A stretch of DNA of 64,000 bases. Origin: Acidobacteria bacterium RIFCSPLOWO2_12_FULL_66_21 (GTDB taxonomy: Bacteria > Acidobacteriota > Vicinamibacteria > Vicinamibacterales > 2-12-FULL-66-21). Positions 16,578 to 26,514 of this stretch are shown piece after piece; positions within the stretch are counted from its first letter, which is position 1; each line of letters starts with the position of its first letter. The DNA is taken from positions 62,001 through 126,000 of the forward strand of contig MELC01000091.1 of NCBI GenBank assembly GCA_001767455.1, read 5' to 3'. The notes beneath the pieces were generated by a model, which was not told where the DNA came from, did not search any database, and saw only the letters and a list, made by a program, of their open reading frames with translations. The position numbers and the translations under genes are program-made.

Positions 16578-18617
16578 ATGCGATACCGAAGCGGCATTGC
16601 CATTACCGCGTCGCTCTGTCTTGCGCTGCTGTATCTCGCGGCGCCCCCGCTTGGCGGGCGTCAGGCGGTTGTTCCTGACGCCGCCATCGGTCTGATCCTG
16701 GGGCGGGTTGTGGATGCCGACTCCGGCGCGCCGTTGTCCGGCGTGGTCATCACGGCGCTCGGGTTCGGCGGAGATTCTCCCGCGCCGACGCCATCCGCCG
16801 GACCGGGCGCAATCCTCACTGACAGCGATGGGCGGTTCGTGGTCCGCTCGCTGCCGAAAGCCAGCTACGTGCTGCTCGCGAGCGTCGGCGGAACCGGCTA
16901 CAGTCCCAACGGCTTTCTCGTCACTGGAATGGGCCATCAGATCGGTGCCTACCTCAATGGCGCCTTCGGTCAGGCGCGCCCGGGCGGCCCGCTGCGCACC
17001 ATTGATTTGGGCGCAGGGCAGCGACTTGGCGACGTGGTGATTCGCCTGTGGAAAGGCGGTGCCATCAACGGCCGCGTCCTGGACGAAGCCGGGGAGCCGC
17101 TGGTCGGCGTGATCGTCAGCGCGGTGAGTCGCGCCAGCGACGGCCGCCTGTTCGATGGGCCGACGACGAGGACTGATGACCGCGGCATGTATCGCCTCGG
17201 CACGTTGACGCCAGGTCAGTACGTCGTCGTCGTACCTCAGACGCAGACGCTGATGCCGTCGTCGATGATCGAGTCGCTGCTTGCCGGGCCGCAGGACCTG
17301 GCGGCCGCGCGGCGGCTCTCCAGCGCCGCCGCGCCGCAGGTTCCTGAAGCGGGTGTGAGGATCGGGGGGGCGGTGCTCTCGACGCCAGCCGAGCAGCAGT
17401 TGACCAACTCCGTGCTCGCCGAGGATCCCGCGACCACACGACACGTGTATCCGACGACTTTTCATCCCTCCGCGCTCGGCGCCAGCCGCGCCGCACCCAT
17501 TTCGCTCCGGTCGGGCGAGGAGCGCCTCGACGTTGACGTCCAACTGCGGCCCGTGCGCACCGTGGAGGTCTCCGGCGTCCTTCTGGACAGCGACGGGCCG
17601 GTGCCGGGTTTCGGCGTGCACCTGATGCCGGCGGAATCGGGCGACGCGGACGGCGCGGGGCTGCTCGAGGCGGCAGCGACGGCGACGGATGCACGCGGCG
17701 CATTCCTATTCCCGCTCGTCCCGCCTGGCAGTTACACACTTCTTGCCGTGAGGATCGGTCCGGCCGCGGGCGGGCGTGGCGCCGCCGCGGGTGCACCGCG
17801 CCGAACGTCCGAGGCGCCCGGCGCGTCGGCCACGCTTCCCGTGGCGGTGGGGAACGAAAAGATCGACGGTCTCACTCTTACGCTGCGGCCCGGCGTGCGA
17901 ATCTCCGGACGCGTGGAGTTCCAGGGGGGCGGTGAACGTCCGTCAGCCGACCTTCTTCAGGACCTCCCAGTCGAGCTCCGTCGCGTCCCGAAGCTGTTCC
18001 GCCTGAATCCGGGGTTCGCCGCCGGGCGGATCGCACCGGCGGGCGAGTTCGCGTTCGACGGCGTTTCGCCGGGCCGTTACGAGCTTCACGTGTTCGATGT
18101 GCCGAAGCCGGGAGCGCTTCCGATCGGCGGCATTCTCGAGCGATCCGAATACAAGGCCAGCGCGTTCGACATGCCGGAGGCCTGGTCGCTGCAGTCAATC
18201 ACCGCCGGAGGCCACGAACTGCCGGACGGTGTTCTGCCCGTTGGCGATGGAGACGTGGCGGACGTCGTGATCGTCTTCACGGATCGGCCCGCTGAGCTCA
18301 ACGGATCGCTGGCGGTGCCTGGCACCAACGCAGAGCTGAATCGATCGGTCTTCGTGTTCCCGGCGGACCGCGCCCGGTGGTCCGTTGCAGCGGTGAGCAC
18401 CCGGGCGTTTCGAACGGCGCGCGTCTCCGCGACCGGTGCGTTCGGCGTGCCCAACATGGTTCCCGGCGAGTACTACGTGGCGGCCGCCGAGGATGCCGCT
18501 GTTGGCAACTGGCCGGATCCCACGGTGCTGTCGAAGCTCGCCGAATCGGCCATCACCGTTCGGCTCGCGGCAAATCAGAAGCTCGCCATCACGCTGCGAC
18601 AGGTGGTGGAGCGATGA
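16578..18617 (+). CDS. Secreted carboxypeptidase-regulatory-like protein 1
   Basis: 679 residues with a signal peptide ('ITASLCLALLYLAAPPLGG'). Several carboxypeptidase-regulatory/transthyretin-like beta domains are visible: 'ILGRVVDADSGAPLSGVVITALG', 'INGRVLDEAGEPLVGVIVSAV', 'ISGRVEFQGG', each followed by a 'DGRF...LPKASYVLLA'-type strand pair. There is no catalytic zinc site, so it is probably structural, binding or adhesive in the envelope. TATAGT lies 9 nt before the chosen ATG. It overlaps the next gene by 4 bp and shares its architecture, so the two are tandem paralogues. Confidence 0.8.
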   Translation: MRYRSGIAITASLCLALLYLAAPPLGGRQAVVPDAAIGLILGRVVDADSGAPLSGVVITALGFGGDSPAPTPSAGPGAILTDSDGRFVVRSLPKASYVLLASVGGTGYSPNGFLVTGMGHQIGAYLNGAFGQARPGGPLRTIDLGAGQRLGDVVIRLWKGGAINGRVLDEAGEPLVGVIVSAVSRASDGRLFDGPTTRTDDRGMYRLGTLTPGQYVVVVPQTQTLMPSSMIESLLAGPQDLAAARRLSSAAAPQVPEAGVRIGGAVLSTPAEQQLTNSVLAEDPATTRHVYPTTFHPSALGASRAAPISLRSGEERLDVDVQLRPVRTVEVSGVLLDSDGPVPGFGVHLMPAESGDADGAGLLEAAATATDARGAFLFPLVPPGSYTLLAVRIGPAAGGRGAAAGAPRRTSEAPGASATLPVAVGNEKIDGLTLTLRPGVRISGRVEFQGGGERPSADLLQDLPVELRRVPKLFRLNPGFAAGRIAPAGEFAFDGVSPGRYELHVFDVPKPGALPIGGILERSEYKASAFDMPEAWSLQSITAGGHELPDGVLPVGDGDVADVVIVFTDRPAELNGSLAVPGTNAELNRSVFVFPADRARWSVAAVSTRAFRTARVSATGAFGVPNMVPGEYYVAAAEDAAVGNWPDPTVLSKLAESAITVRLAANQKLAITLRQVVER

Positions 18618-20413
18618 CGGCGCCGGTACGAGGAAGATACGCTGCGGCATGGTGCGTCGCGTTGTGCCTGTGGTGTGGTCTCGCCGTCGATCCCTCGAGC
18701 GCCCAGGCCCAGGCGCGACCGCCGCGCGACGCCGCCGCCGTCGAACGTAACGTCGGCACGGCGCTCATCGCCGGCATCGTCCAGGCGGTTGGGCAGGATG
18801 CGCGTCCGGTGCGGCGGGCGCTCGTGACGTTGGCGGGCTCCGGATTGCCGCACAGTCTCCAGGCGGTGACCGACGACGCCGGCCGTTTCGCATTCCCGGA
18901 ACTGTCCGCCGGGCGCTACACGTTGACGGCGGAGAAGCCCGCATACGTGAAGAGCTACTACGGGAGCAGGCGGGCCGGTCGCGGGCCTGCCACTCCCGTT
19001 GCGCTCGGCGATGGCCAGCCCCTGACGGGCATCGTGATCGGACTGCTGCGGGGAGCCGCCATCGAGGGCACCGTGCTCGACGACAACGGAGTGCCGTTGT
19101 CGAGCGCACAAGTCACCGTTCTTCAGAGCGTCATGGCCAACGGCGAACGGCGTCTCGTGAACCCGCCGGGTGCGCGGTGGGTCACGACTGACGACCGCGG
19201 CCGGTACCGCATCTATGGACTGCCGCCCGGGGATTACGCGGTGCGTGCCAGTGGAGGACCGATCCCCGGATCCGGTGCGCGACTGACGACGCCAGCCGTG
19301 GTCAGCGCGGCAGTGGGGGCGTCGCAGGAGGGAAGGCCGGACGCTGAAATCAAGGGGCCGGCGGTTGCCCGCGGCACCGCGTACTTCCCAGGTGTATCGG
19401 ACGCCGCGGCCGCGGAGCTCGTCACGCTCGGTCCGGCCGAGGAGCGCCCGTCGATCGACATCACCGTAAGGCTCGTTCGTGTCTCGCGGATTAACGGCCT
19501 TGCTGTCGACGGCGGCGGCCAGCCGCTGTGGAATATGCTTGTCGGTCTGGCGAATCTCTCGACCACTTCGATGTGGAGCAGCCCGGGCGCGGTCCGGCCG
19601 GGCCGCGATGGGCGGTTCACGCTGCCCTCCATGAGGCCTGGCCGTTACCTGTTCTTCGGGCGCGCCACGGCCAGCGCCGATACACCCGCAACCCCCGCTT
19701 CGCAACTGCCGCTCTGGACGGAGACCGAGGTTGTCGTCAACGAGGAAGAGAGTGTTGACGTCGTGCTCCAGTTCCTGCCGGGCGCGGGCGTGTCGGGCCG
19801 TATCTCGGCGGACAGGGCGGACGCGCCGCTCGACCTGTCGAAGATGCGGCTCACGTTGCGGCCGGGGCCCACTATCGCCGGCGCGGCGGTGGGGCTGCCG
19901 CCGATCTCACCGCAGGCCGACGGCACGTTCGCCTTTGCCGGGGTGGCCCCAGGGAAGTATCGGTTGACGCTCGCCGGAGGAGATCCCTGGGTGCTGCGAT
20001 CCGCGATGGCTGAGGGGCGCGACGTGCTCGACGAGCCACTCGAGGTGCAGCCGGGCCGGAATGTCCCTGACCTCAAAGTCACGCTGACGGATCGGCCGGC
20101 AGGAATCTCCGGCACGCTGGTGGATGCCCTCGGCCGCCCCGCGCCGGAGTACGCCATCGTCGTGTTCTCGACGGATCGGGCCCATTGGACGACGGCTCCT
20201 CGCCGCATCAGCGGCGTCGTCAAGGTCGGTACGGATGGGGCGTTCACCGTACGCGGCCTTCCGCCCGGCGAGTATTACCTCACCGCGCTGACCGATCTCG
20301 ACCCATCGCAACTCACCGATCCCACGGTGCTCGATCAACTCGCGACGACGTCGCTGAGGATCGTCCTTGGAGAAGGTGAACGGAAGGTCCAGAACCTGAA
20401 GCTGCCGCAATAA
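18614..20413 (+). CDS. Secreted carboxypeptidase-regulatory-like protein 2
   Basis: 599 residues with a signal peptide ('AAAWCVALCLWCGLAVDPSSAQA'). It is a paralogue of the upstream gene: matching blocks include 'TDRPAGISGTLVDALGRPAPEYAIVVFSTDRAHWT' against 'TDRPAELNGSLAVPGTNAELNRSVFVFPADRARWS', and both end with 'PGEYY...DPT.L..LA...RI.L...' segments. Multiple beta domains, no enzymatic motif. Translationally coupled to its partner by ATGA. An envelope-exposed binding role is inferred; the ligand is unknown. Confidence 0.8.
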   Translation: MTAPVRGRYAAAWCVALCLWCGLAVDPSSAQAQARPPRDAAAVERNVGTALIAGIVQAVGQDARPVRRALVTLAGSGLPHSLQAVTDDAGRFAFPELSAGRYTLTAEKPAYVKSYYGSRRAGRGPATPVALGDGQPLTGIVIGLLRGAAIEGTVLDDNGVPLSSAQVTVLQSVMANGERRLVNPPGARWVTTDDRGRYRIYGLPPGDYAVRASGGPIPGSGARLTTPAVVSAAVGASQEGRPDAEIKGPAVARGTAYFPGVSDAAAAELVTLGPAEERPSIDITVRLVRVSRINGLAVDGGGQPLWNMLVGLANLSTTSMWSSPGAVRPGRDGRFTLPSMRPGRYLFFGRATASADTPATPASQLPLWTETEVVVNEEESVDVVLQFLPGAGVSGRISADRADAPLDLSKMRLTLRPGPTIAGAAVGLPPISPQADGTFAFAGVAPGKYRLTLAGGDPWVLRSAMAEGRDVLDEPLEVQPGRNVPDLKVTLTDRPAGISGTLVDALGRPAPEYAIVVFSTDRAHWTTAPRRISGVVKVGTDGAFTVRGLPPGEYYLTALTDLDPSQLTDPTVLDQLATTSLRIVLGEGERKVQNLKLPQ

Positions 20414-20445
20414 AAAAAGGCCGGCGGGAATCTCTCCCGCCGGCC
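20412..20445 (-). terminator. Rho-independent terminator of groESL
   Basis: An 11-bp perfect GC-rich stem (GGCCGGCGGGA / TCCCGCCGGCC) with a 5-nt loop. On the minus strand it is followed by a run of seven T, so it is a strong intrinsic terminator for transcription arriving from groEL. It also lies at the very end of the plus-strand gene, whose stop codon is at 20411-20413. Confidence 0.85.
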
Positions 20446-20527
20446 CAATCGCCAATCGCCAATCCGTCGATCGCCAATCGCCAATCGCCAATCCGTCGAT
20501 CGGCAATCGGCAATCACCAATCGGCAA
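20446..20527. repeat. CAATCGC-type heptamer array
   Basis: Tandem CAATCGC, CAATCCG and CAATCGG units between the groEL stop and its terminator, so it is probably transcribed as the groESL 3' UTR. It is the reverse-complement relative of the array at 16470-16540. Confidence 0.85.
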
Positions 20528-22213
<1,686 letters not shown>

Positions 22214-22250
22214 CTACAAGCACGAGGCGCGCTCGCGCGCGCGACCGTTC

Positions 22251-22562
22251 TTACTTGGTGATGACGCCGAGGATCTCTTCCTCGCGCATGATGAGGTACT
22301 CCTCGCCGTCCATCTTGATTTCCTGGCCGGAGTACTTGCCGAAGAGGATCGTGTCGCCCTCCTTGACGTCGAGCGGCGTCACCTTGCCGTCCTTCTCGAC
22401 CTTGCCCTTGCCGACGGCGATGACCTTCCCCTGCTGCGGCTTCTCTTTCGCCGTGTCGGGGATGATGATGCCGCCCACCTTCTGTTCGCCTTCTTCCAGG
22501 CGCTGGACGATGACGCGGTCGTGGAGGGGACGAATCTTGACTGCGGTTGCGACTGTTGCCAT
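22251..22562 (-). CDS. groES: Co-chaperonin GroES
   Basis: 103-residue 10-kDa chaperonin. '[39 protein letters not shown]' contains the mobile loop, and it ends '[15 protein letters not shown]'. The start is placed at the ATG giving [13 protein letters not shown], slightly longer at the N-terminus than E. coli GroES. An in-frame extension to 22640 has no GroES similarity and would run through the leader. First gene of the groESL operon. Confidence 0.97.
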   Translation of the reverse strand: MATVATAVKIRPLHDRVIVQRLEEGEQKVGGIIIPDTAKEKPQQGKVIAVGKGKVEKDGKVTPLDVKEGDTILFGKYSGQEIKMDGEEYLIMREEEILGVITK

Positions 22563-22649
22563 AGCGGTCTTCACTCCGGTGATAGGGCGGCGTGATCGCC
22601 GCCTGAAGCTCGAATTCCTTAGCAAATGACGCCAAGCCATCCAGGCGGC

Positions 22650-22676
22650 TTAGCAGTCAGCAGGACCGACTGCTAA
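22650..22676 (-). promoter_or_regulatory. CIRCE operator (HrcA site) of groESL
   Basis: Perfect 9-9-9 inverted repeat: TTAGCAGTC, 9-nt spacer, GACTGCTAA. It differs from consensus CIRCE (TTAGCACTC-N9-GAGTGCTAA) only by one symmetric base change per arm. It lies just downstream of the groESL -10, where HrcA would block initiation. hrcA itself is not in the window. Confidence 0.9.
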
Positions 22677-22677
22677 T

Positions 22678-22706
22678 TGTATAGGAGGAGGGGCGGCGCT
22701 TGTCAA
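22678..22706 (-). promoter_or_regulatory. groESL sigma70-type promoter
   Basis: On the minus strand, a perfect -35 TTGACA (22706-22701), a 17-bp spacer, and TATACA (22683-22678). Transcription would start inside the CIRCE at 22650-22676. This gives a leader of about 110 nt before groES. Confidence 0.85.
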
Positions 22707-22730
22707 GCACTCGCCGCTGAAGACTGCTAA
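22704..22730 (-). promoter_or_regulatory. Second, degenerate CIRCE
   Basis: Arms CAAGCACTC (22704-22712; 7 of 9 match consensus TTAGCACTC) and GACTGCTAA (22722-22730; identical to the arm of the main operator), with a 9-nt spacer. It overlaps the -35 hexamer. Its centre is 54 bp from that of the main CIRCE, about five helical turns, so two HrcA dimers could sit on one face of the DNA. Confidence 0.6.
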
Positions 22731-22815
22731 CCACGGAAGAACAGGGCTTTTTGAACCCCCGAAAAACACGGAAGACACGGAAGATCTTCTGTGTTCTTCC
22801 GTGTTCTTCCGTGGT
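22730..22815. repeat. Long inverted repeat downstream of the Fis-like gene
   Basis: Perfect 14-bp arms ACCACGGAAGAACA (22730-22743) and TGTTCTTCCGTGGT (22802-22815), with more complementary ACACGGAAG/CTTCCGTGT words inside. It would fold into an extended hairpin. It separates the end of the purC operon from the groESL promoter and may stop readthrough. Confidence 0.75.
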
Positions 22816-22842
22816 GAAGGTTCTCCGTGTCCTTCCGTGGCA

Positions 22843-23052
22843 CTACGTGGCGCGTTTGATTCGGTATTCGGCGATCTTGCGGGCGACGGTGTTGCGGTGG
22901 AGGCCCAGGAGCTCCGCGGCCTCGCCCAGGCTGCCGTTCGACCGCTGCAGCGCCCGCGCGATGAACAGTTTCTCGAATTCCCGCCGGGCGTCGTCGTACA
23001 GCACGCCCTTGTCGAGCATTTCCTGGACGAGCTTTTCCATCTGATCGCGCAC
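22843..23052 (-). CDS. Fis-family DNA-binding protein
   Basis: 69 residues ending in a Fis-type helix-turn-helix: 'ALQRSNGSLGEAAELLGLHRNTVARKIAEY'. It is like the DNA-binding domain of NtrC-type regulators without receiver or AAA+ domains. The N-terminus 'KLVQEMLDKGVLYDDARREFEKLFI' is typical of stand-alone Fis-like proteins. GTG at 23052 or ATG at 23040. It lies 7 bp after purC, so it is cotranscribed. Target genes unknown. Confidence 0.82.
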   Translation of the reverse strand: MRDQMEKLVQEMLDKGVLYDDARREFEKLFIARALQRSNGSLGEAAELLGLHRNTVARKIAEYRIKRAT

Positions 23053-23059
23053 GGCTCGG

Positions 23060-24076
23060 TTACTGGAGCTCGCGGCCGGACAGCAGGCGGTACGCGTCGA
23101 GGTACTTCTCGCGCGTCCGGCGGATCACGTCGTCGGGCAGCGCCGGGACCGGCGGCTGCTTGTTCCAGCGGATCTCTTCGAGGTAGTCGCGGACGAACTG
23201 CTTGTCGAAGCTGGGCTGCCCGTGTCCCGGCTCGTACGACGCGCGCGGCCAGAACCGCGAGGAATCCGGCGTGAGCACCTCGTCGATGAGGATGATCTCC
23301 TGGTCGCCAACGGTCGTGCCCTCCGATCGGGCCGCCTTCGCGCCTTCCGCGCTTCCGCCTTCGCCCGGCTTCGGCGGACCGCCGTAGCCTCCGGCGGAGG
23401 CTGGTCGGCGGGCCAGGCCGAACTCGAACTTGGTGTCGGCGATAATGATGCCTTTCGACTCGGCGTGCTCGCAGCCGCGCCGATAAATCTCGAGCGTCAG
23501 CGCTTTCAGCCGCGCGATCAGGTCGCGCCCCACCAGACGTCCGGCTTCCTCTTCGCTGATGTTGATGTCGTGGCCGCTGTCCGCCTTCGTCGCGGGGGTG
23601 AAGATCGGCTCCGGCAGGCGATCGGATTCGCGCAGACCCGCGGGGAGTGTGATTCCGCAGACGCTGCCGCCCTGCCGGTATTCCCTCCAGCCGGAGCCGG
23701 ACAGATATCCGCGCGCGACGCATTCGACCGGAACCGGATCGGTCTTCCGGGCCAGCATGGTCCGTCCGCGCAGCACGTCGGCATGCGGCCGCGCGGCGGC
23801 CGGAAACTCGTCCACGTCGAGCGAGATCACGTGGTGCGGAACGAGGCCCCTCATCCGCTCGAACCAGAACCCCGAGAGCTGCGTGAGCACCTTCCCCTTG
23901 TCGGGGATGCCGGAGCCCAGCACGTAATCGAACGCGGAGATGCGGTCGGTCGCGACGATGAGCAGCGCCGCCTCCCCGGAGGGGAGCGTCACGTCGTACA
24001 CGTCGCGCACTTTTCCGCGCCGCGCGAGCGCGAGACCGTCGAGCGATGTATTGAGCAGGGGAGCGGTAGACAGCAC
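23060..24076 (-). CDS. purC: Phosphoribosylaminoimidazole-succinocarboxamide synthase with repeat-derived insert
   Basis: Joins CAIR and aspartate with ATP to SAICAR in purine synthesis. 338 residues. Motifs: 'GKVRDVYD' near the start, 'ATDRISAFDYVLGSGIPDKG', 'ECVARGYLSGSGW', 'ATKADSGHDINIS', 'DTKFEFGL', 'IDEVLTPDSSRFWP'. Between 'DTKFEFGL' and 'EIILIDEVLTPDSSR' there are about 34 extra residues (roughly 222-255), Gly/Pro/Ala-rich, encoded by a palindromic element related to the ribBA leader element. The loop lies between two beta strands, so the fold may tolerate it. GTG start with GAGG 8 nt upstream. Confidence 0.93.
   Translation of the reverse strand: MLSTAPLLNTSLDGLALARRGKVRDVYDVTLPSGEAALLIVATDRISAFDYVLGSGIPDKGKVLTQLSGFWFERMRGLVPHHVISLDVDEFPAAARPHADVLRGRTMLARKTDPVPVECVARGYLSGSGWREYRQGGSVCGITLPAGLRESDRLPEPIFTPATKADSGHDINISEEEAGRLVGRDLIARLKALTLEIYRRGCEHAESKGIIIADTKFEFGLARRPASAGGYGGPPKPGEGGSAEGAKAARSEGTTVGDQEIILIDEVLTPDSSRFWPRASYEPGHGQPSFDKQFVRDYLEEIRWNKQPPVPALPDDVIRRTREKYLDAYRLLSGRELQ
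23322..23408. repeat. Palindromic element inserted in purC
   Basis: Contains CTTCCGCCTTCGC, then GGCTTCGGCGGACCGCCGTAG and CCTCCGGCGGAGGCTGGTC. It aligns with the intergenic element upstream of ribBA (CTTCCGCCTTCGC...GCGGAGGCTGGTC). It is in frame with purC and encodes the atypical Gly/Pro-rich insert. Confidence 0.75.
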
Positions 24077-24126
24077 AGCCTTGACCTCGAGGAGAAGACG
24101 GCAGCTTACCGGGCGGTGACGAGGGA

Positions 24127-24192
24127 GTCAACTGTCAACTGTCAACTCCAAACTCCAAACGCCCAAGCGAGCTGTGAGGTGCGAGGTGCGAG
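24127..24192. repeat. Heptamer array (AACTGTC / AACTCCA, then GAGGTGC)
   Basis: AACTGTC repeated, AACTCCA repeated, then GAGGTGC/GAGCTAC-type units, all 7 bp. It fills the gap between the DUF4097-like gene and purC, both on the minus strand. Confidence 0.8.
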
Positions 24193-25326
24193 CTACGAGC
24201 CGTGAGCGGCGACGGAGAGATTGATGTTGCCGTTCGTGGAGCGGATGCTGATCATGGGGCCGCCGCCGCGGACGGGACCCGTGGCGTGCTGCTCGGCGTC
24301 GCTGCTGGACACGGCCGGCGGCAGTCCGGCAGGCGCGGTGATGCGGCCGCCGTTGGCGACGGCATCGAGTTGATACCCGCCCTGCACCGGGAGCATGACG
24401 GTCACCGGTTCGTCGCCCTCGCTGTAGATGTAGAGCGGCGCCGGACGCTCGACGGCGACCGTGATGTCCGCGTTGCGCGCGTCGATGCGGCCCTCGGAGC
24501 GCAGGCCATTCACCTTGATCGACCCGCTGCTGACATTCGCCCGGATCATCCCGTTGTCCGTCTGGATCTTGTCGAGCGACACGTCGGTGGCGGTCGCGTC
24601 GATCGTGAACGGCCCATGGACGCCCGTAATCTTCAGCTCGCCCGCGTTGGTCGTGATCCAGGATGGGGAGTCGCCGCGGATCTCCTCGAGCGTCACGTCG
24701 CTGCCGCGCGTCGTGAGCCGCAGGTTGCCGGCATCGGCGACGAGCAGACTCCCTCCGCGCTGGCTGCCCGAGACGAGGCCGGACACCCGCCGGATTTCGG
24801 TGGTGCCGCGCGCGTTGACGAGCTCGACCTCGCGCACGCCCGTGATTCGCAGAGGGCCGACGTTCGGATTCAGCAGGATGCGGAGGCGCCGCGGCACCTT
24901 CAAGGACAGCGTGGCCGTCTGGCTTCCCTCGCGCGGAAAGGCCACCCCCGCGAACAGGCTCGCGCCGCTGCCCGAAAAGGTCAGTTTGACGGCCTTGGCC
25001 AGCCGGTCGGCCTCCGCCGCATCGTAGCCGTTCGACTGCGCCGTGAGATCGGCCTGAATGTCGGGGCGGTCTTCGCCGACGATCGTGATCCCGCCGCGCA
25101 GGAGCGCGAGGCGCAATTCGTCCACCGCGGGCGCCACCTCGAAGGTCGTGCTCGTCGTGGCCGACGCGCGGGCGCGGCTGCCCTGCACGCCGCGCCTGAT
25201 GTTCTGGACGATCTGGCCGAGCGAGGTGTGCCGGTCGCCGGGGAGCTCGGGCGGCGCGGTGATCTGATAAACGATCGCCGCCACGACGGCGACAGCGGCG
25301 ATCAGCAATAACTCACGTTTACCCAT
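24193..25326 (-). CDS. DUF4097-like membrane-anchored protein
   Basis: 377 residues: an N-terminal membrane helix ('ELLLIAAVAVVAAIVYQI') and a long extracytoplasmic beta-repeat domain with alternating 'GLVSGSQRGGSLLVADAGNLRLTTRGSDVTLEEIRG' and 'GMIRANVSSGSIKVNGLRSEGRIDARNADITV' strands. This solenoid resembles the DUF4097/DUF4098 'putative adhesin' fold. The start is the ATG before GKREL; the open frame continues upstream without similarity. Role unknown; a surface or periplasmic scaffold is inferred. Confidence 0.75.
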   Translation of the reverse strand: MGKRELLLIAAVAVVAAIVYQITAPPELPGDRHTSLGQIVQNIRRGVQGSRARASATTSTTFEVAPAVDELRLALLRGGITIVGEDRPDIQADLTAQSNGYDAAEADRLAKAVKLTFSGSGASLFAGVAFPREGSQTATLSLKVPRRLRILLNPNVGPLRITGVREVELVNARGTTEIRRVSGLVSGSQRGGSLLVADAGNLRLTTRGSDVTLEEIRGDSPSWITTNAGELKITGVHGPFTIDATATDVSLDKIQTDNGMIRANVSSGSIKVNGLRSEGRIDARNADITVAVERPAPLYIYSEGDEPVTVMLPVQGGYQLDAVANGGRITAPAGLPPAVSSSDAEQHATGPVRGGGPMISIRSTNGNINLSVAAHGS

Positions 25327-25449
25327 AGACTTGGAGCGGTCGTTGTAGTACAGTTCGCCGGGTGTCTGGCGCCCGGGATCGGCCACACGGCCCTGGGGCC
25401 GGCCGATTCCCACTGCACGCACCCCGGATTCTAATCCCGACAGTTACGC

Positions 25450-26514
25450 ATGCGGCCACGAGTTCGCACAGTACTCATTCTTCTGCTTACGCTCGGCCTC
25501 CTGGGGTTTTTCTTCAGGAAGGCAGATCCGGCCGGCGTCTGGGCGGAGACCCGGAGCGCCGACGCCGGGCTGCTCGCCCTTGCGCTCGTCGTCACGGGCG
25601 TGACGTACGCGATGCGCGCCTGGCGGTGGCAGTCGCTCCTCGCGCCCATCGGTCCCACGCGTTTCGCGACGGCCTTGCGCACGACGATTATCGGCTTTGC
25701 CGCCAGCTCGCTGTTGCCCGGGCGGCCCGGCGAAGTCCTGCGGCCGTACCTGCTGGCGCGGCGCGAGGGGCTGAGTCCCACGTCGGCCTTCGCGACGATC
25801 ATCCTCGAGCGCCTGCTGGATCTCGCAACGGTCCTGCTCCTGTTTGCCGCGTTCGTCTTCATGGCGCCGGCGGAGGGTGGGGATGCCACGGCCTCTGCGC
25901 TGGCCAGCGTGAAATTCTGGGGAGGCGTCTCGGCCGTCTCCGCTGTCGTGGGCCTCGGGTTGCTGTTCGCGCTGGCCGGCCACCCGGAACGCCTCGGCCG
26001 GGCGGCGCTCAAAGTGGAGCGCGTGCTCCCCGAGCGCCTGGCCCACGTCGTCGCGGCGTTCGTCGAAACCTTCATCCGCGGCCTGGCGGTGATGCGCCGG
26101 CCCCGCCGCCTGGCCGCCGCGCTGGCGCTGTCGTTTCCCCTGTGGTTGTCCATCGCGGCCGGTATCTGGCTGACATCGCAGGCATTCCACATTACGTTCT
26201 CCTACACGGCTTCGTTCCTCGTGATGGCGGTGCTGGTCGTCGGGGTGGCCGTGCCGACGCCCGGATCGGTGGGCGCGTTCCACGCGGCCTACCAGTTCAC
26301 GGTCACCACGTTTTTCCAGGCGTCGCAGGATCGGGCGGTCGGCGCGGCGATCGTGCTGCACGCGATTTCGTTCCTGCCGGTGACGCTCGCGGGCATCTAT
26401 CTTCTGATGCGCGAAGGCCTGACGCTGGCCGGCGCCCGGCGCATCGCCCGGAATGCAGACGGCGGAGACGTCCCCGCCACACCGGTTCCGGCCGGGGAGA
26501 GAGGCGCGTCATGA
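25450..26514 (+). CDS. Lysylphosphatidylglycerol-synthase-TM / flippase-like protein
   Basis: 354 residues, about eight membrane helices, matching the LPG_synthase_TM (UPF0104) family: '[16 protein letters not shown]' near residue 55, '[22 protein letters not shown]' near 85-105, '[17 protein letters not shown]', and '[20 protein letters not shown]' near 265. It lacks the cytoplasmic aminoacyltransferase domain of MprF, so it is a stand-alone flippase-like protein for a lipid or glycolipid. It is coupled to nrdR by ATGA, probably only for expression. Confidence 0.85.
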   Translation: MRPRVRTVLILLLTLGLLGFFFRKADPAGVWAETRSADAGLLALALVVTGVTYAMRAWRWQSLLAPIGPTRFATALRTTIIGFAASSLLPGRPGEVLRPYLLARREGLSPTSAFATIILERLLDLATVLLLFAAFVFMAPAEGGDATASALASVKFWGGVSAVSAVVGLGLLFALAGHPERLGRAALKVERVLPERLAHVVAAFVETFIRGLAVMRRPRRLAAALALSFPLWLSIAAGIWLTSQAFHITFSYTASFLVMAVLVVGVAVPTPGSVGAFHAAYQFTVTTFFQASQDRAVGAAIVLHAISFLPVTLAGIYLLMREGLTLAGARRIARNADGGDVPATPVPAGERGAS

